From Neobacillus muris (GTDB taxonomy: Bacteria > Bacillota > Bacilli > Bacillales > Cytobacillaceae): a stretch of DNA of 64,000 nt. The notes below the pieces were generated by a model, which had not been told where the DNA came from, did not search any database, and saw only the letters and a program-made list of their open reading frames with translations. The position numbers and the translations under genes are program-made. Below are positions 16,205 to 24,314 of this stretch, one piece after another; within the stretch, counting starts at the first letter, position 1; each line of letters begins with the position of its first letter. Location of the stretch: contig NZ_CALPDF010000005.1 of assembly GCF_943193175.1 (NCBI RefSeq), positions 62,001 through 126,000 on the forward strand. The letters run 5' to 3'.

Positions 16205-16600
16205 CTACTTGGCATTCTCATCGGGCTGATGAATCCCGAATACATTGCCTTCCGGATCGATATAGTATCCCTGCCACGCCATTCCAGGCAGTGCATATTT
16301 GGGCATAGCAACCTTGCCGCCTTGTTCAAGAATCTTTACTTCAGTTGAATCATAATCTTCCACACCCATTGTGCAGGCAAATCCATTTAAAGCCTGTCCT
16401 GGCTCCGGAGGTGCACTTTGACGCTGCATTAAAGCCCCGTTGATCCCAGGCTCATTCTCATCTCCAGTCACTGCTCCAAAGTAAGGCATTCCCGCATATT
16501 CGCTCCAATCTTGAAACGACCAGCCGAATACCTCTCCATAAAATTTCTTGGCACGCTCCATGTCATTGACATGAATTTCAAAATGCACTAATCTTCCCAT
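16205..16600 (-). CDS. VOC family (glyoxalase/bleomycin-resistance fold) protein
   Basis: A 131-residue single vicinal-oxygen-chelate domain protein: VHFEIHVNDMERAKKFYGEVFGW opens the first beta-alpha-beta-beta-beta unit. A Pro/Gly-rich loop (GINGALMQR) and the second unit end in GYYIDPEGNVFGIHQPD. His7 and a late Glu/His position resemble metal ligands, but the reaction cannot be told from sequence. It forms an apparent operon with the YjbR-family gene. Confidence 0.85.
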   Translation of the reverse strand: MGRLVHFEIHVNDMERAKKFYGEVFGWSFQDWSEYAGMPYFGAVTGDENEPGINGALMQRQSAPPEPGQALNGFACTMGVEDYDSTEVKILEQGGKVAMPKYALPGMAWQGYYIDPEGNVFGIHQPDENAK

Positions 16601-16782
16601 GATAACCTCCTGATTTAAAAATGAAGTCTATTGCTTCCAGCAAGCAGTCACTAATGTAGATTGGGGCATGTCCATGTTGATTTATCTTATTATTGGAGAT
16701 TCTATGATGCTGTGAGTAGTTCCATTTTTTTGCTAAAGGGAATAGATTTCTTCTTTATTATAGGATAACCGACGGAATATAT

Positions 16783-17703
16783 TCAATTTTCACAAAATAT
16801 TTTTCCACTAATTACCCACTCACACTTCATATATATTTGGTGATCAATGAGCTCAGCGGTCAGTCTCCCATTCATTTTTTCCATTAAGCTTTTGGCAATT
16901 GGCAGTCCAAGGCCTGTCCCTTTTCCAGTCCTTGTTTGGTCCGCTTTATAAAAGCGGTCAAACATATGGTGGACATCCTGTTCATTCAGCTGATGAACCG
17001 AGTTGCTAATCGTCAATTGAACGGATGTCTGGCGTTTTTCCAGCTGGATGGCCACATTTCCGCTGGAATGCCGGATTGTGTTGACGATCAAATTTTCAAT
17101 GACCCGTTTCACAGCAGATGGATCAGCCATAATGACAACATCCTGATCAGGAATATGAATTGTCGGTTCTACGTTTTTTTGATGAAATTCTTCATAGAAT
17201 CCTACCAACACTTCCAAAACTAACTGATTTAATTTAATCCTTTCCGCTTTCACCGGATAATCGGTTTGCTCAATTACCGAAAGCTCGAAAAAATCTTCCA
17301 GCAGGACCTTCAATCTCTTAGCACTATTTTTAATAATTTGCGTATACTCTTTCCGCAGTTCCAAAGTGATTTCATCCGATTCTAGAAATTGAATATAACC
17401 CAATATGGAGGTCATGGGTGTACGAATATCATGTGAGATATGAGAGATCGCCTGTTTTAACTCGTTTTCACTTAAACGTTTTTCTGCCTGTGCTTTTTTG
17501 GTTAAATCAATCTGGATATTTATTTTCTTTGCCAGTCTCTCAAAATCCCTATCGAAATAGTGAATATCTATTTTCTTCTCAGTTTCATTTGTGTTTAATT
17601 CATGCAGCTGACGATCTGCTCTTTTGATTTCCTTTTTTAAAAAATAAAGACGGGTGAGAACATACACTAAAGCAATAATGGCTGATATCGTTATAAATAG
17701 CAT
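16783..17703 (-). CDS. Sensor histidine kinase (YcbM-like), partner of the ABC transporter
   Basis: A 306-residue kinase with only one N-terminal membrane helix (about 1-22) and no extracellular sensor loop, so it probably senses through the neighbouring transporter. The phosphoacceptor is His91 in SHISHDIRTP. The ATPase domain has ADPSAVKRVIENLIVN (N box), a TGKGTGLGLPIAKSL G box and a final strand. The gene order regulator, ATPase, permease, kinase resembles ycbLMNO-type antibiotic-response modules of Bacillus. GGGGGAG precedes ATG 17703, 21 bases after the permease stop. Confidence 0.9.
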   Translation of the reverse strand: MLFITISAIIALVYVLTRLYFLKKEIKRADRQLHELNTNETEKKIDIHYFDRDFERLAKKINIQIDLTKKAQAEKRLSENELKQAISHISHDIRTPMTSILGYIQFLESDEITLELRKEYTQIIKNSAKRLKVLLEDFFELSVIEQTDYPVKAERIKLNQLVLEVLVGFYEEFHQKNVEPTIHIPDQDVVIMADPSAVKRVIENLIVNTIRHSSGNVAIQLEKRQTSVQLTISNSVHQLNEQDVHHMFDRFYKADQTRTGKGTGLGLPIAKSLMEKMNGRLTAELIDHQIYMKCEWVISGKIFCEN

Positions 17704-17724
17704 ACGGCTCCCCCTTTATTGTTC

Positions 17725-18489
17725 TTACTTAATTTCTTTTTTTCTAAAAATCAAACTTCCTAAAATCCCAAATACTAGGAATGTTATAATTGGCACAGCA
17801 ATAAAAGTGAATATATCATTGCCATCCCAATGACCTATTTGATCAATCGTTAATATGGAGCCTTCTGTCATAAAGATTGAATGAGTAATGAAAGGTTCCA
17901 AAAACGTAACTTTCGCACCTATAAACTCTAACAAGCTTGGAATTAGAGCAAGGAATAAAATTAGAAATCCAATCGCCTTGCCACTGTCATTTAAAATGGT
18001 CGAGCACAGTGCCATAAAAGAGGCGAAAGCTGCTTCATAAAGCGCAAGCAATCCGATTGTTTGAAAGAAAAATGACCATTGGGGCATAACATTGAAACCC
18101 GAATAAACAGCGCTGGCACCCATCATAAAAATCGGCAGGATTAATAAAATGATGATGGATCCAATCGAAAATACAGTCAGCTTCGCAAAATACAGTCGTA
18201 TTCTACTATGACCTGAAGAAGCAATACTCTTCATTGTTCCCATCGAATATTCACTTGCTATAAAGAAACCTGCTAATATGGCTGGCAAAAGATGAACAAT
18301 CTGAGTGTTAATAGAAAGAATATCCCCTCGGTAGAAGTCATTTCCATTAGGTAATTTAGTATTTTCTCCAAATGGGTGCAGAAGATCAAGAGGATACAGT
18401 ACAGCGAAAGCAAGCAGGAATAATATTAGTACCCAAAAAGATCGATCTTTTCTTAATTTATACCATTCCGTTTTCACAAGATTACCCAT
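17725..18489 (-). CDS. ABC-2 type transporter permease
   Basis: A 254-residue protein with six hydrophobic segments, of the ABC-2 permease class (LVKTEWYKLRKDRSFWVLILF at the N-terminus and an ASEYSMGTMKSIASSGHSR stretch after the second helix). Together with the upstream ATPase it forms an exporter of unknown substrate, probably a lipophilic peptide or antibiotic by analogy with lantibiotic-immunity transporters. ATG 18489 is preferred to GTG 18498 because GGGGG is spaced eight bases from it. The start overlaps the ATPase gene by eight bases. Confidence 0.88.
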   Translation of the reverse strand: MGNLVKTEWYKLRKDRSFWVLILFLLAFAVLYPLDLLHPFGENTKLPNGNDFYRGDILSINTQIVHLLPAILAGFFIASEYSMGTMKSIASSGHSRIRLYFAKLTVFSIGSIIILLILPIFMMGASAVYSGFNVMPQWSFFFQTIGLLALYEAAFASFMALCSTILNDSGKAIGFLILFLALIPSLLEFIGAKVTFLEPFITHSIFMTEGSILTIDQIGHWDGNDIFTFIAVPIITFLVFGILGSLIFRKKEIK

Positions 18490-19405
18490 GCTGTACACCC
18501 CCGATGCGTTTGGTAAAGTAGGTTTCTAAATCTTCTCCCATTGGCATAAATTCTTCAATAATCAGTCCCTCATCGGTGAGTGCTTTTGAAACAATCCCTG
18601 GTGACTCTGCATGGGCAAACAGTTTAATCGCGCCATCCGGCATGACTTCATAATCCGCTGAACCAAATTGGCTTTCCAAAACGGTAGCGGCTTTGTTTGG
18701 ATCGTCGACTTTAATATGCAAGTAGTGCTGGCATTTTTCATGGAGCTCTTTTGCCGATAACTGCTCTAACAATTCTCCATTATGAATAATTCCATAATCG
18801 GTGGCCAATAAATGAAGCTCGCTTAAAATATGGCTTGAGATTAAGATCGTTATGCCATATTCCTGATTCAGCTTTTTTAATAATTCTCGTATTTCGACGA
18901 CTCCCATGGGATCCAATCCATTGATCGGCTCATCGAGAATCAAAAATTCAGGGTCTCCAAGAAGGGCGATGGCCAGTCCGAGGCGCTGTTTCATCCCTAA
19001 AGAAAAATTCTTGGCTTTCTTTTTTCCTGTATCCCGCAATCCTACTAGAGTAAGTGTTTTCTCAATGCATTCCTTTCCAGGGATTCCTTTTAAAAGCCGA
19101 TGGGCTTCTAAATTTTCCGCAGCGGTCATATTGGGATATAAAGCGGGGCCTTCAATAATTGTTCCAATTCGTTTTCTTGCTTTGTTCAGCTCCCGCTCCG
19201 TGCTCTTGCCGAATAACTCCATCGTCCCAGTTGTTGGATTGCCCAGTCCGCATACGAGGCGAATCGTCGTTGATTTTCCCGCCCCATTTTGTCCAATAAA
19301 TCCATAAATCGATCCCTTTTTGATCGATACATTTACTTTATTCAAAGCCATTTTATTCTGATATTTCTTCGATAAATGATGGGTTTGAAGCACATACTCA
19401 ACCAT
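18482..19405 (-). CDS. ABC transporter ATP-binding protein
   Basis: A 307-residue ATPase of the drug/bacitracin-exporter type. Walker A is GQNGAGKST (about 39-47), the signature is FSLGMKQRLGLA, Walker B is FLILDEP, followed by the ISSHIL switch histidine. The C-terminal 80 residues are the variable domain common to BcrA-like proteins. The ribosome site GGGAGG precedes ATG 19405. It is the first gene after the regulator, and a direct-repeat regulator site lies between them. Confidence 0.92.
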   Translation of the reverse strand: MVEYVLQTHHLSKKYQNKMALNKVNVSIKKGSIYGFIGQNGAGKSTTIRLVCGLGNPTTGTMELFGKSTERELNKARKRIGTIIEGPALYPNMTAAENLEAHRLLKGIPGKECIEKTLTLVGLRDTGKKKAKNFSLGMKQRLGLAIALLGDPEFLILDEPINGLDPMGVVEIRELLKKLNQEYGITILISSHILSELHLLATDYGIIHNGELLEQLSAKELHEKCQHYLHIKVDDPNKAATVLESQFGSADYEVMPDGAIKLFAHAESPGIVSKALTDEGLIIEEFMPMGEDLETYFTKRIGGVQHG

Positions 19406-19502
19406 ATCGTTTTCCTCCCTATATCATTCTAAACCAGCATGTCCAAAAATAATGGCAATCCACCATCCGTTTGGACGTCTGTTTCATGTTGGATACTCTA
19501 TT

Positions 19503-19558
19503 ACTATAAGAAGGAAATACTAAGAAACTCTTAAGGAGATTCTTAAGAAAACCTTAAG
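19503..19558 (-). promoter_or_regulatory. Candidate response-regulator binding site and promoter of the ABC transporter
   Basis: Four copies of TAAG (starting at 19521, 19532, 19544 and 19555; three are CTTAAG) are spaced 11-12 bases, one helical turn, as for OmpR-family direct repeats. On the minus strand they lead to a TATAGT -10 box (19508-19503). The last repeat overlaps the regulator's stop codon. Confidence 0.5.
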
Positions 19559-20246
19559 TTTTTAGCCTGTAGCCCAATCCCCATATCGTTTCAATATATT
19601 CTTCCTGAGAATTCGCTTTGGCAAGCTTGTTTCTGATATTGCTCATATGAACATTAATGGTATTATCATCCCCATAAAATTCCTCCTGCCACACACTCTC
19701 GTACAAATTTGCTTTGGTGAACACCTTCTTGGGGGAGGCCATCAGCAAAAACAAAATCTGATATTCCAGCGCTGTTAATTTGAGCTCCTTCCCATTCACG
19801 GACGCCAGTTTAGCATCTGTATCAAGGACGAGATCTTTGTGGCAAATCTGATTGGCACTTGGCAACTCTGCCACCCGCCGATATCTTCTTAAGCAAGCAT
19901 CGATTCTGGCCGAAACCTCTTCAATATCGAAAGGCTTTGTAATATAGTCATCCGCTCCAGCCCGTAACGCCGCAATCTTGGTCTGGGTTTCCAGCTTGGC
20001 TGAAATAATCAAGACAGGAACATCGCTCTCTTCTGTCACCTTCCTGAGGATTTCTTCGCCTGACAACCCAGGGAGCATGAGATCCAGCAAGATTAAATCC
20101 CATTTTTGCTGTTCTAAATAAATCACAGCCTCCGTCCCAGAGTAAGCGGATTTCGCTGTATAGCCATTTTTGCTGATAATATTGCAAAGTAATCGATTAA
20201 TATCTTCATCATCTTCAATGACTAAAATATTGATGGCAGTCTTCAT
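19554..20246 (-). CDS. OmpR-family response regulator (YcbL-like)
   Basis: A 230-residue two-component regulator. The receiver domain (1-120) has the acidic pocket IEDDED, phosphoacceptor Asp55 (LLDLML), and the KPFD lysine. A winged-helix Trans_reg_C DNA-binding domain (about 135-228) ends in ETIWGLGYRLK. ATG 20246 follows GAGG at nine bases; earlier in-frame starts at 20264 and 20255 sit on or next to that site. It probably controls the ABC transporter behind the TAAG repeats in partnership with the kinase at 16783-17703. Confidence 0.92.
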   Translation of the reverse strand: MKTAINILVIEDDEDINRLLCNIISKNGYTAKSAYSGTEAVIYLEQQKWDLILLDLMLPGLSGEEILRKVTEESDVPVLIISAKLETQTKIAALRAGADDYITKPFDIEEVSARIDACLRRYRRVAELPSANQICHKDLVLDTDAKLASVNGKELKLTALEYQILFLLMASPKKVFTKANLYESVWQEEFYGDDNTINVHMSNIRNKLAKANSQEEYIETIWGLGYRLKT

Positions 20247-20460
20247 CTTATTCATCCTCAGCATTTTTTATCATTATCATTCAATGAAATAAATCCAATG
20301 TCAAGAATCGAAGGCCTAAATGGGCAGTTTTTATAAAATGATTGTCTACTAGAGGTGGAGGCATTTCATTGATTTTTGTAAAATAATATTTTTGTCTAGG
20401 ACAACCCCTCTTCTTAAAGAATACGATATTATTGATTCCTATTGAATGGAGGTGATATGG

Positions 20461-20856
20461 ATGGGCCGTGAAAGATGGTATAGAGATGAGGATCCATTTA
20501 TCCAAAGGGCAACTAGCATGAGTAATAGTAACAACAATGGATCTAATGCTGTCGCTGGTGCCGAGGATATCGATGACTTAAATGATTCCAATGGCTTCAA
20601 TGGTGACGGAGACGAGGTGGAAACAATCGTTTCTCCTACAGAAACAATCGTCAATCGTACAACCAATCGTCGTACAGTTAGGCGTGTACACCCAACTCAT
20701 ATAGTAAATGTCAATCGAAATATTACAAGAATTGAAAACTTTTATCCTGTAACAGAATCAGTAAAAAATATAAATGTGGTAGAGGAATTTGATTGCGGAA
20801 GCGATTTACGAAATCCACGCTGTAAACCGGTAAAGAAACGCAAACGACATTGCTAA
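20461..20856 (+). CDS. CotD-like spore coat protein
   Basis: A 131-residue hydrophilic protein. The first half is Asn/Ser/Asp-rich and of low complexity. The C-terminal half carries RRVHPTHIVNVNRNITRIENFYPVTESVKN, the conserved core of CotD-type inner spore coat proteins, and ends in a basic CKPVKKRKRHC tail with Cys residues near the end. ATG 20461 lies eight bases after GGAGG; an in-frame ATG at 20446 overlaps that site and is rejected. Coat location follows from family knowledge. Confidence 0.75.
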   Translation: MGRERWYRDEDPFIQRATSMSNSNNNGSNAVAGAEDIDDLNDSNGFNGDGDEVETIVSPTETIVNRTTNRRTVRRVHPTHIVNVNRNITRIENFYPVTESVKNINVVEEFDCGSDLRNPRCKPVKKRKRHC

Positions 20857-20910
20857 CCGAATTGCTAGAGCCAGCACGAAATATTTTGGCCATATCCTAG
20901 CGATAGTTTG

Positions 20911-20939
20911 AAGCATCCTTCGGGGTGCTTTCTTTTTTT
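20911..20939 (+). terminator. Intrinsic terminator of the CotD-like gene
   Basis: AAGCATCC-TTCG-GGGTGCTT hairpin with a stable UUCG-type loop, followed by TCTTTTTTT. Confidence 0.9.
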
Positions 20940-20992
20940 CTGCTTAATTGGTCAGCGGAATACTCTCCTGAACTTCATCCCCGTTTTTTTGC

Positions 20993-21019
20993 ACCAAACA
21001 AATTCCACCTGCATAACAT
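20993..21019 (+). promoter_or_regulatory. Candidate sigma-K promoter of the cupin gene
   Basis: AC (20993-20994), 17 bases, CATAACAT (21012-21019). This matches the sigma-K -10 pattern CATANNNT with a spacer one base longer than in the GerPF-like gene. Confidence 0.4.
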
Positions 21020-21052
21020 GCCTATAGGTTTTTGATGAAAAGAGGTGAAAAA

Positions 21053-21700
21053 ATGGCTTCCTATATGGATTACACATCACCATCAGCTCAATTCGCTTTT
21101 GACGTTAATAAAAGCACTTTGTTTAAGAAAGACAACCAAAACTATATCAATATATTAGGAATCCAACAGTTGAATACATTGGAAAATGTATCTCTGTTAG
21201 ATATTTTTCTTAGTACAAATAATGTGGTGGAACCGCACTATCACCAAAATGCCGCTGAACTCGTTTATTGTATTTCTGGCACTGCGACCGTCTCAATCCT
21301 GAATCCCTTTACGAAACAAATAATGAATTATACGATTGCACCCGGACAAGTCGCTAACGTTCCACAGGGCTGGTGGCATTATGAAGTGGCCTTAGTGGAC
21401 CACACCCACCTTTTGGCCATTTTTGACGCTCCCACCCCGGAAGTGATTTTAGGTTCTGATCTTTTGAAATTTACTCCTGCCTCGATCATGGCGCATACCT
21501 ATTGTCTTGATGAAAATCTTTGGGAGCAGGCAATCGCGCCCGTTACCCCCTCCACCTATATCGGTCCCTATATAGACTGCAACAAAGGAAAGGCAAATAT
21601 TCCTCTCCCATCTGTCCAGCAGCCGTATCAACACCTTGGATTCATTCAACAATACCGCCAAATTCCCTATTCCCAGCCGTATCAACCGTATTGGGGCTAA
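21053..21700 (+). CDS. Cupin protein, probable spore-associated
   Basis: A 215-residue single-cupin protein. The beta-barrel (about 50-140) carries metal-type motifs VEPHYHQNAAELVYCISG and GQVANVPQGWWHYEVALVDHTH. The last 40 residues are Tyr/Pro/Gln-rich (QQPYQHLG, QPYQPYWG), a composition common among coat proteins. ATG 21053 follows GAGGTG; the longer in-frame start at 21032 would lack a ribosome site and lie close to the promoter start. A possible sigma-K promoter and the CotD-like neighbour point to the sporulating mother cell. Distant similarity to the oxalate-decarboxylase type is possible; activity is unknown. Confidence 0.75.
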   Translation: MASYMDYTSPSAQFAFDVNKSTLFKKDNQNYINILGIQQLNTLENVSLLDIFLSTNNVVEPHYHQNAAELVYCISGTATVSILNPFTKQIMNYTIAPGQVANVPQGWWHYEVALVDHTHLLAIFDAPTPEVILGSDLLKFTPASIMAHTYCLDENLWEQAIAPVTPSTYIGPYIDCNKGKANIPLPSVQQPYQHLGFIQQYRQIPYSQPYQPYWG

Positions 21701-21704
21701 CGAA

Positions 21705-21827
21705 AAAAGGGACTGTCCAAAAATCAAAGGGGTCAGATACCACACCACAATATATAGATGTGTTTTTTAAACGTCTGCCGATTGGTCTAAGCGTGGAGTC
21801 ATCCCCCTTGATGTACAGCCCCCTTTA
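21705..21827. repeat. Dispersed repeat, family B copies 3a and 3b in inverted arrangement
   Basis: AAAGGGACTGTCCAAAAATC with AAAGGGGTCA (21705-21735) is mirrored at the other end by GTCATCCCCCTTG and TACAGCCCCCTTT (about 21798-21827). The pair borders an approximately 60-base unique spacer and lies between two convergent genes. Confidence 0.6.
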
Positions 21828-21828
21828 A

Positions 21829-22290
21829 TCATGTCTCCCTCTTGTCTTGCCATTTGAAATAACCATAAATGATGGCTGCTTCAATCACGAAAAGGATAAA
21901 TCGTTGCCAAGGAGCAATTTTAACCAGTGTATAAATCCCCAAAATATCTTGGAGCAAATAGTGCATAGGGAAAACCGCAAACATAAAATCCAATAGGATA
22001 TTGATAACAAGATACACCCAGAACCTTCCATAGGTAAAATGAAAAATCCATAAAGTTATTACAGGAAAACCACCGAGAATACCTGCAGCAAACAACGGAC
22101 GCAATGAAGGAAATATCGCTTCATTAATGACCCAATGTTTTTCATTAAAGGCGTAAACATTATATAGCACCATTAAAAAGGTTGCAAAGATGGCTGCAGG
22201 CATAAAGCGTTTGATATCTTCTTTCTTTAAGAAAAATAAGGTTAACCATGGTCCAATGAAGATTACCCATAAAATAATTTTATTTAACAT
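21829..22290 (-). CDS. Four-helix membrane protein, CBO0543-like
   Basis: A 153-residue integral membrane protein with four to five hydrophobic segments. The NEKHWVINEAIFPSLRPLFAAGILGGFPV segment and a terminal YGYFKWQDK resemble the CBO0543 family of Bacillaceae, whose role is unknown. It is a single gene, with no recognised partner. The start ATG 22290 follows a weak GGGTGAG site. Confidence 0.6.
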   Translation of the reverse strand: MLNKIILWVIFIGPWLTLFFLKKEDIKRFMPAAIFATFLMVLYNVYAFNEKHWVINEAIFPSLRPLFAAGILGGFPVITLWIFHFTYGRFWVYLVINILLDFMFAVFPMHYLLQDILGIYTLVKIAPWQRFILFVIEAAIIYGYFKWQDKRET

Positions 22291-22424
22291 TCATTCTCAC
22301 CCTTTTTATCCGGTTGACAGTAGGGTGGTCTAGCATGGAACACCTTATTCATATAGTTGGATTAATTTACAAAAAATACGTAAAGTGTAAATTTCCTTCC
22401 CAAAACTTAACCTTTAAAAAAGGG

Positions 22425-23216
22425 TTATAAATTGGGACTGGTGCCAATTCCTTTAGAAAATGTCCCCTTCACTTGCTTTAACGTCGCAACGATCAGAAAG
22501 CTAACAATTACTAATAAGAGCCATGAACTCACCTTTCCTACATGTACAAGACTCCACGCTTCAGTTTGGTTTGGATATTCCCACGCACCAAAAAACGTTG
22601 CGATATTTTCCGCTATCCAGATAAAAAATCCAATTAGCACGTAAGAAAGGGCAAGCGGCATCCGATAGCGGGTTCTATTCACCTCGTATGTGACCCACGT
22701 TCGCCAAAAGACGATTACGACAAGTCCAGATAGCCACCAGCGGATGTCAATCCAATAATGGTGAGTGAAAAAATTCAAATAAATCGCAGCCGCAAGAGGG
22801 ACAACTACTAAAAGCGGCGGCCACTTGACCAGTTCTACTCTTAGTCTTCTCCAAGCCTGGCAAAGATAACTCGCTACACTAGCGTACATGAATCCGCTAT
22901 ACAAAGGCACCCCCCAAATTTTGAAATATCCTTCCTCTGGATAGGTCCAAGAACCCATATGTGTCTTGAAAAGTTCAAGCGCCAGCCCAATAAGGTGGAA
23001 CAAGGTGATAACCTTTAGTTCATCCCATGTCTCAAGCCCAAAACGCACCATCCACCACTGCATCAGCAGACAGATAAAGAGCAGCCAATCATACCTTGGC
23101 AGGAAGGGAAGCGTCATGATTTTTGTAAGAGCCAAAGAGGCAAAGATAACAACTGGGAACAAACAGGATAGGGCCTGCTGCCATCCAAAACAAATGAGTT
23201 GTTTTAGCGCCCTCAT
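22425..23216 (-). CDS. DUF817 family membrane protein
   Basis: A 263-residue protein with about eight membrane helices. Family features include QWWMVRFGLETWDELKVI, LELFKTHMGSWTYPEEGYFKIWGVPLYSGFMYASVASY and IAENIATFFGAWEYPNQ. The role is unknown. The last ten or so residues (KGTFSKGIGTSPNL) are encoded by a copy of the dispersed repeat (22434-22468), so the native C-terminus has probably been replaced. It follows an XRE regulator gene 30 bases upstream, reading the same way. Confidence 0.85.
   Translation of the reverse strand: MRALKQLICFGWQQALSCLFPVVIFASLALTKIMTLPFLPRYDWLLFICLLMQWWMVRFGLETWDELKVITLFHLIGLALELFKTHMGSWTYPEEGYFKIWGVPLYSGFMYASVASYLCQAWRRLRVELVKWPPLLVVVPLAAAIYLNFFTHHYWIDIRWWLSGLVVIVFWRTWVTYEVNRTRYRMPLALSYVLIGFFIWIAENIATFFGAWEYPNQTEAWSLVHVGKVSSWLLLVIVSFLIVATLKQVKGTFSKGIGTSPNL
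22434..22468. repeat. Dispersed repeat, family B copy 4 inside the DUF817 gene end
   Basis: GGGACTGGTGCCAATTCCTT followed by TAGAAAATGTCCCC aligns with the core at 11.70 kb (GGTGCCTATCCCCTTTG...GGACAG). It lies within the coding frame of the DUF817 gene. Confidence 0.55.
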
Positions 23217-23246
23217 AATTTGCGCCTCCCCGTAGTTTTTCTGTTG

Positions 23247-23465
23247 TTATTGGGTTTCTTCCTCACTTCGGTATTCTAATATATCGCCAGGCTGGCAATC
23301 TAAAGCCTTACAGATTGCCTCTATAGTGGTTAAACGAATCGCCTTCGCCTTCCCATTTTTCAAAATAGATAGATTTGCCATGGTGATTCCCACCCTCTCC
23401 GACAGTTCGGTTACGCTCATTTTCCTTTTTGCCAGCATTACATCAATATTGATTATTATCGCCAT
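23247..23465 (-). CDS. YozG-type XRE family transcriptional regulator
   Basis: A 72-residue Cro/C1-type helix-turn-helix protein with MLAKRKMSVTELSERVGITMANLSILKNGK and the C-terminal LDCQPGDILEY motif. ATG 23465 follows GAGGTG six bases upstream; an in-frame ATG nine bases earlier is within that site. It starts ten bases after the stop of the DUF2975 gene. The same two-gene arrangement is known from yoaS-yozG of Bacillus subtilis. Probably an autorepressor. Confidence 0.88.
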   Translation of the reverse strand: MAIIINIDVMLAKRKMSVTELSERVGITMANLSILKNGKAKAIRLTTIEAICKALDCQPGDILEYRSEEETQ

Positions 23466-23475
23466 TATATTCACC

Positions 23476-23958
23476 TCAGACCGTTAAATCATTTTCTGAT
23501 TTGATATCGATTGCTTCTTGCAACAGTCTTTGGAGCACAGCAGCAAAGACGGCAATTACTACTGAAGCAAAAATAATGACCAGCCCAATCAATATGATAC
23601 CCGGGGCGTCATCTCTCTCCGCAATGAGATAATAGAGCGGCATGCCTGCTGCAATCAAAGCACTGATTGTGACAGCACAGTATTTAATCTTCTTTAAAGC
23701 CCTCACAGATAGTTCCGAAAAGGCTTTATTCTTGTCAATATAGCTTAGAAGAAGAAAGGCTTGATACAAAGCAAAGTAAAAGGGAATTGCAGCTGCATAC
23801 AAATCGATAAAAATGAGATATTTTATATAGGCATGCTCTGGGTACAATTCTGCTGCATACTTGGCAATCTCAGGAACCAAGAAGATGCACAAGGCAAGAA
23901 TCGGAACTCCGATCAGAATTACAGCTATCTTTAAAAAGAGCGTTGAAACTTGTTTCAT
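23476..23958 (-). CDS. DUF2975 family membrane protein (YoaS-like)
   Basis: A 160-residue protein with four hydrophobic segments and the family motif IDKNKAFSELSVRALKKIKYCA between helices 2 and 3. ATG 23958 follows GAGGTG; the in-frame GTG at 23967 is part of the ribosome site. It forms a two-gene unit with the XRE regulator. The function of the family is unknown. Confidence 0.85.
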   Translation of the reverse strand: MKQVSTLFLKIAVILIGVPILALCIFLVPEIAKYAAELYPEHAYIKYLIFIDLYAAAIPFYFALYQAFLLLSYIDKNKAFSELSVRALKKIKYCAVTISALIAAGMPLYYLIAERDDAPGIILIGLVIIFASVVIAVFAAVLQRLLQEAIDIKSENDLTV

Positions 23959-24314
23959 CAAAAGCACCTCACATAATGATTGTCAATTTGAATTTAACAT
24001 ACAGTTTATCGTTTTTCAATAAAAAAATATTGAATCATACTATATAATTGTTGTTATAAATTATCCTTATTAGACAAAGCCCACCGTTTGCAATAGATTT
24101 TCTCTTTCCTAAGACCAATCCTAGATTATCAGTTACATAAACAAGATTTCTAACTCTTCCCTATAATGATAAAATGATAGCAGGAATAAGTTCCTGCCTG
24201 GTTAGGAAAATCCTAATAATCATGGATGCGATTCCTCCGAATAGACAGCGGTTACATCAAATAAGATATAATAAGGTTACTAGCTAACTTTTCCAAAAGA
24301 AAGGCGACCAATCA
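23959..24314. other. Intergenic region with a weak promoter candidate
   Basis: 356 AT-rich bases between the divergent DUF2975 and kinase genes. The only signal seen is TAGACA (24242-24247) and TATAAT (24267-24272) with a long 19-base spacer, a possible promoter of the kinase gene. No RNA gene or operator was recognised. Confidence 0.35.
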
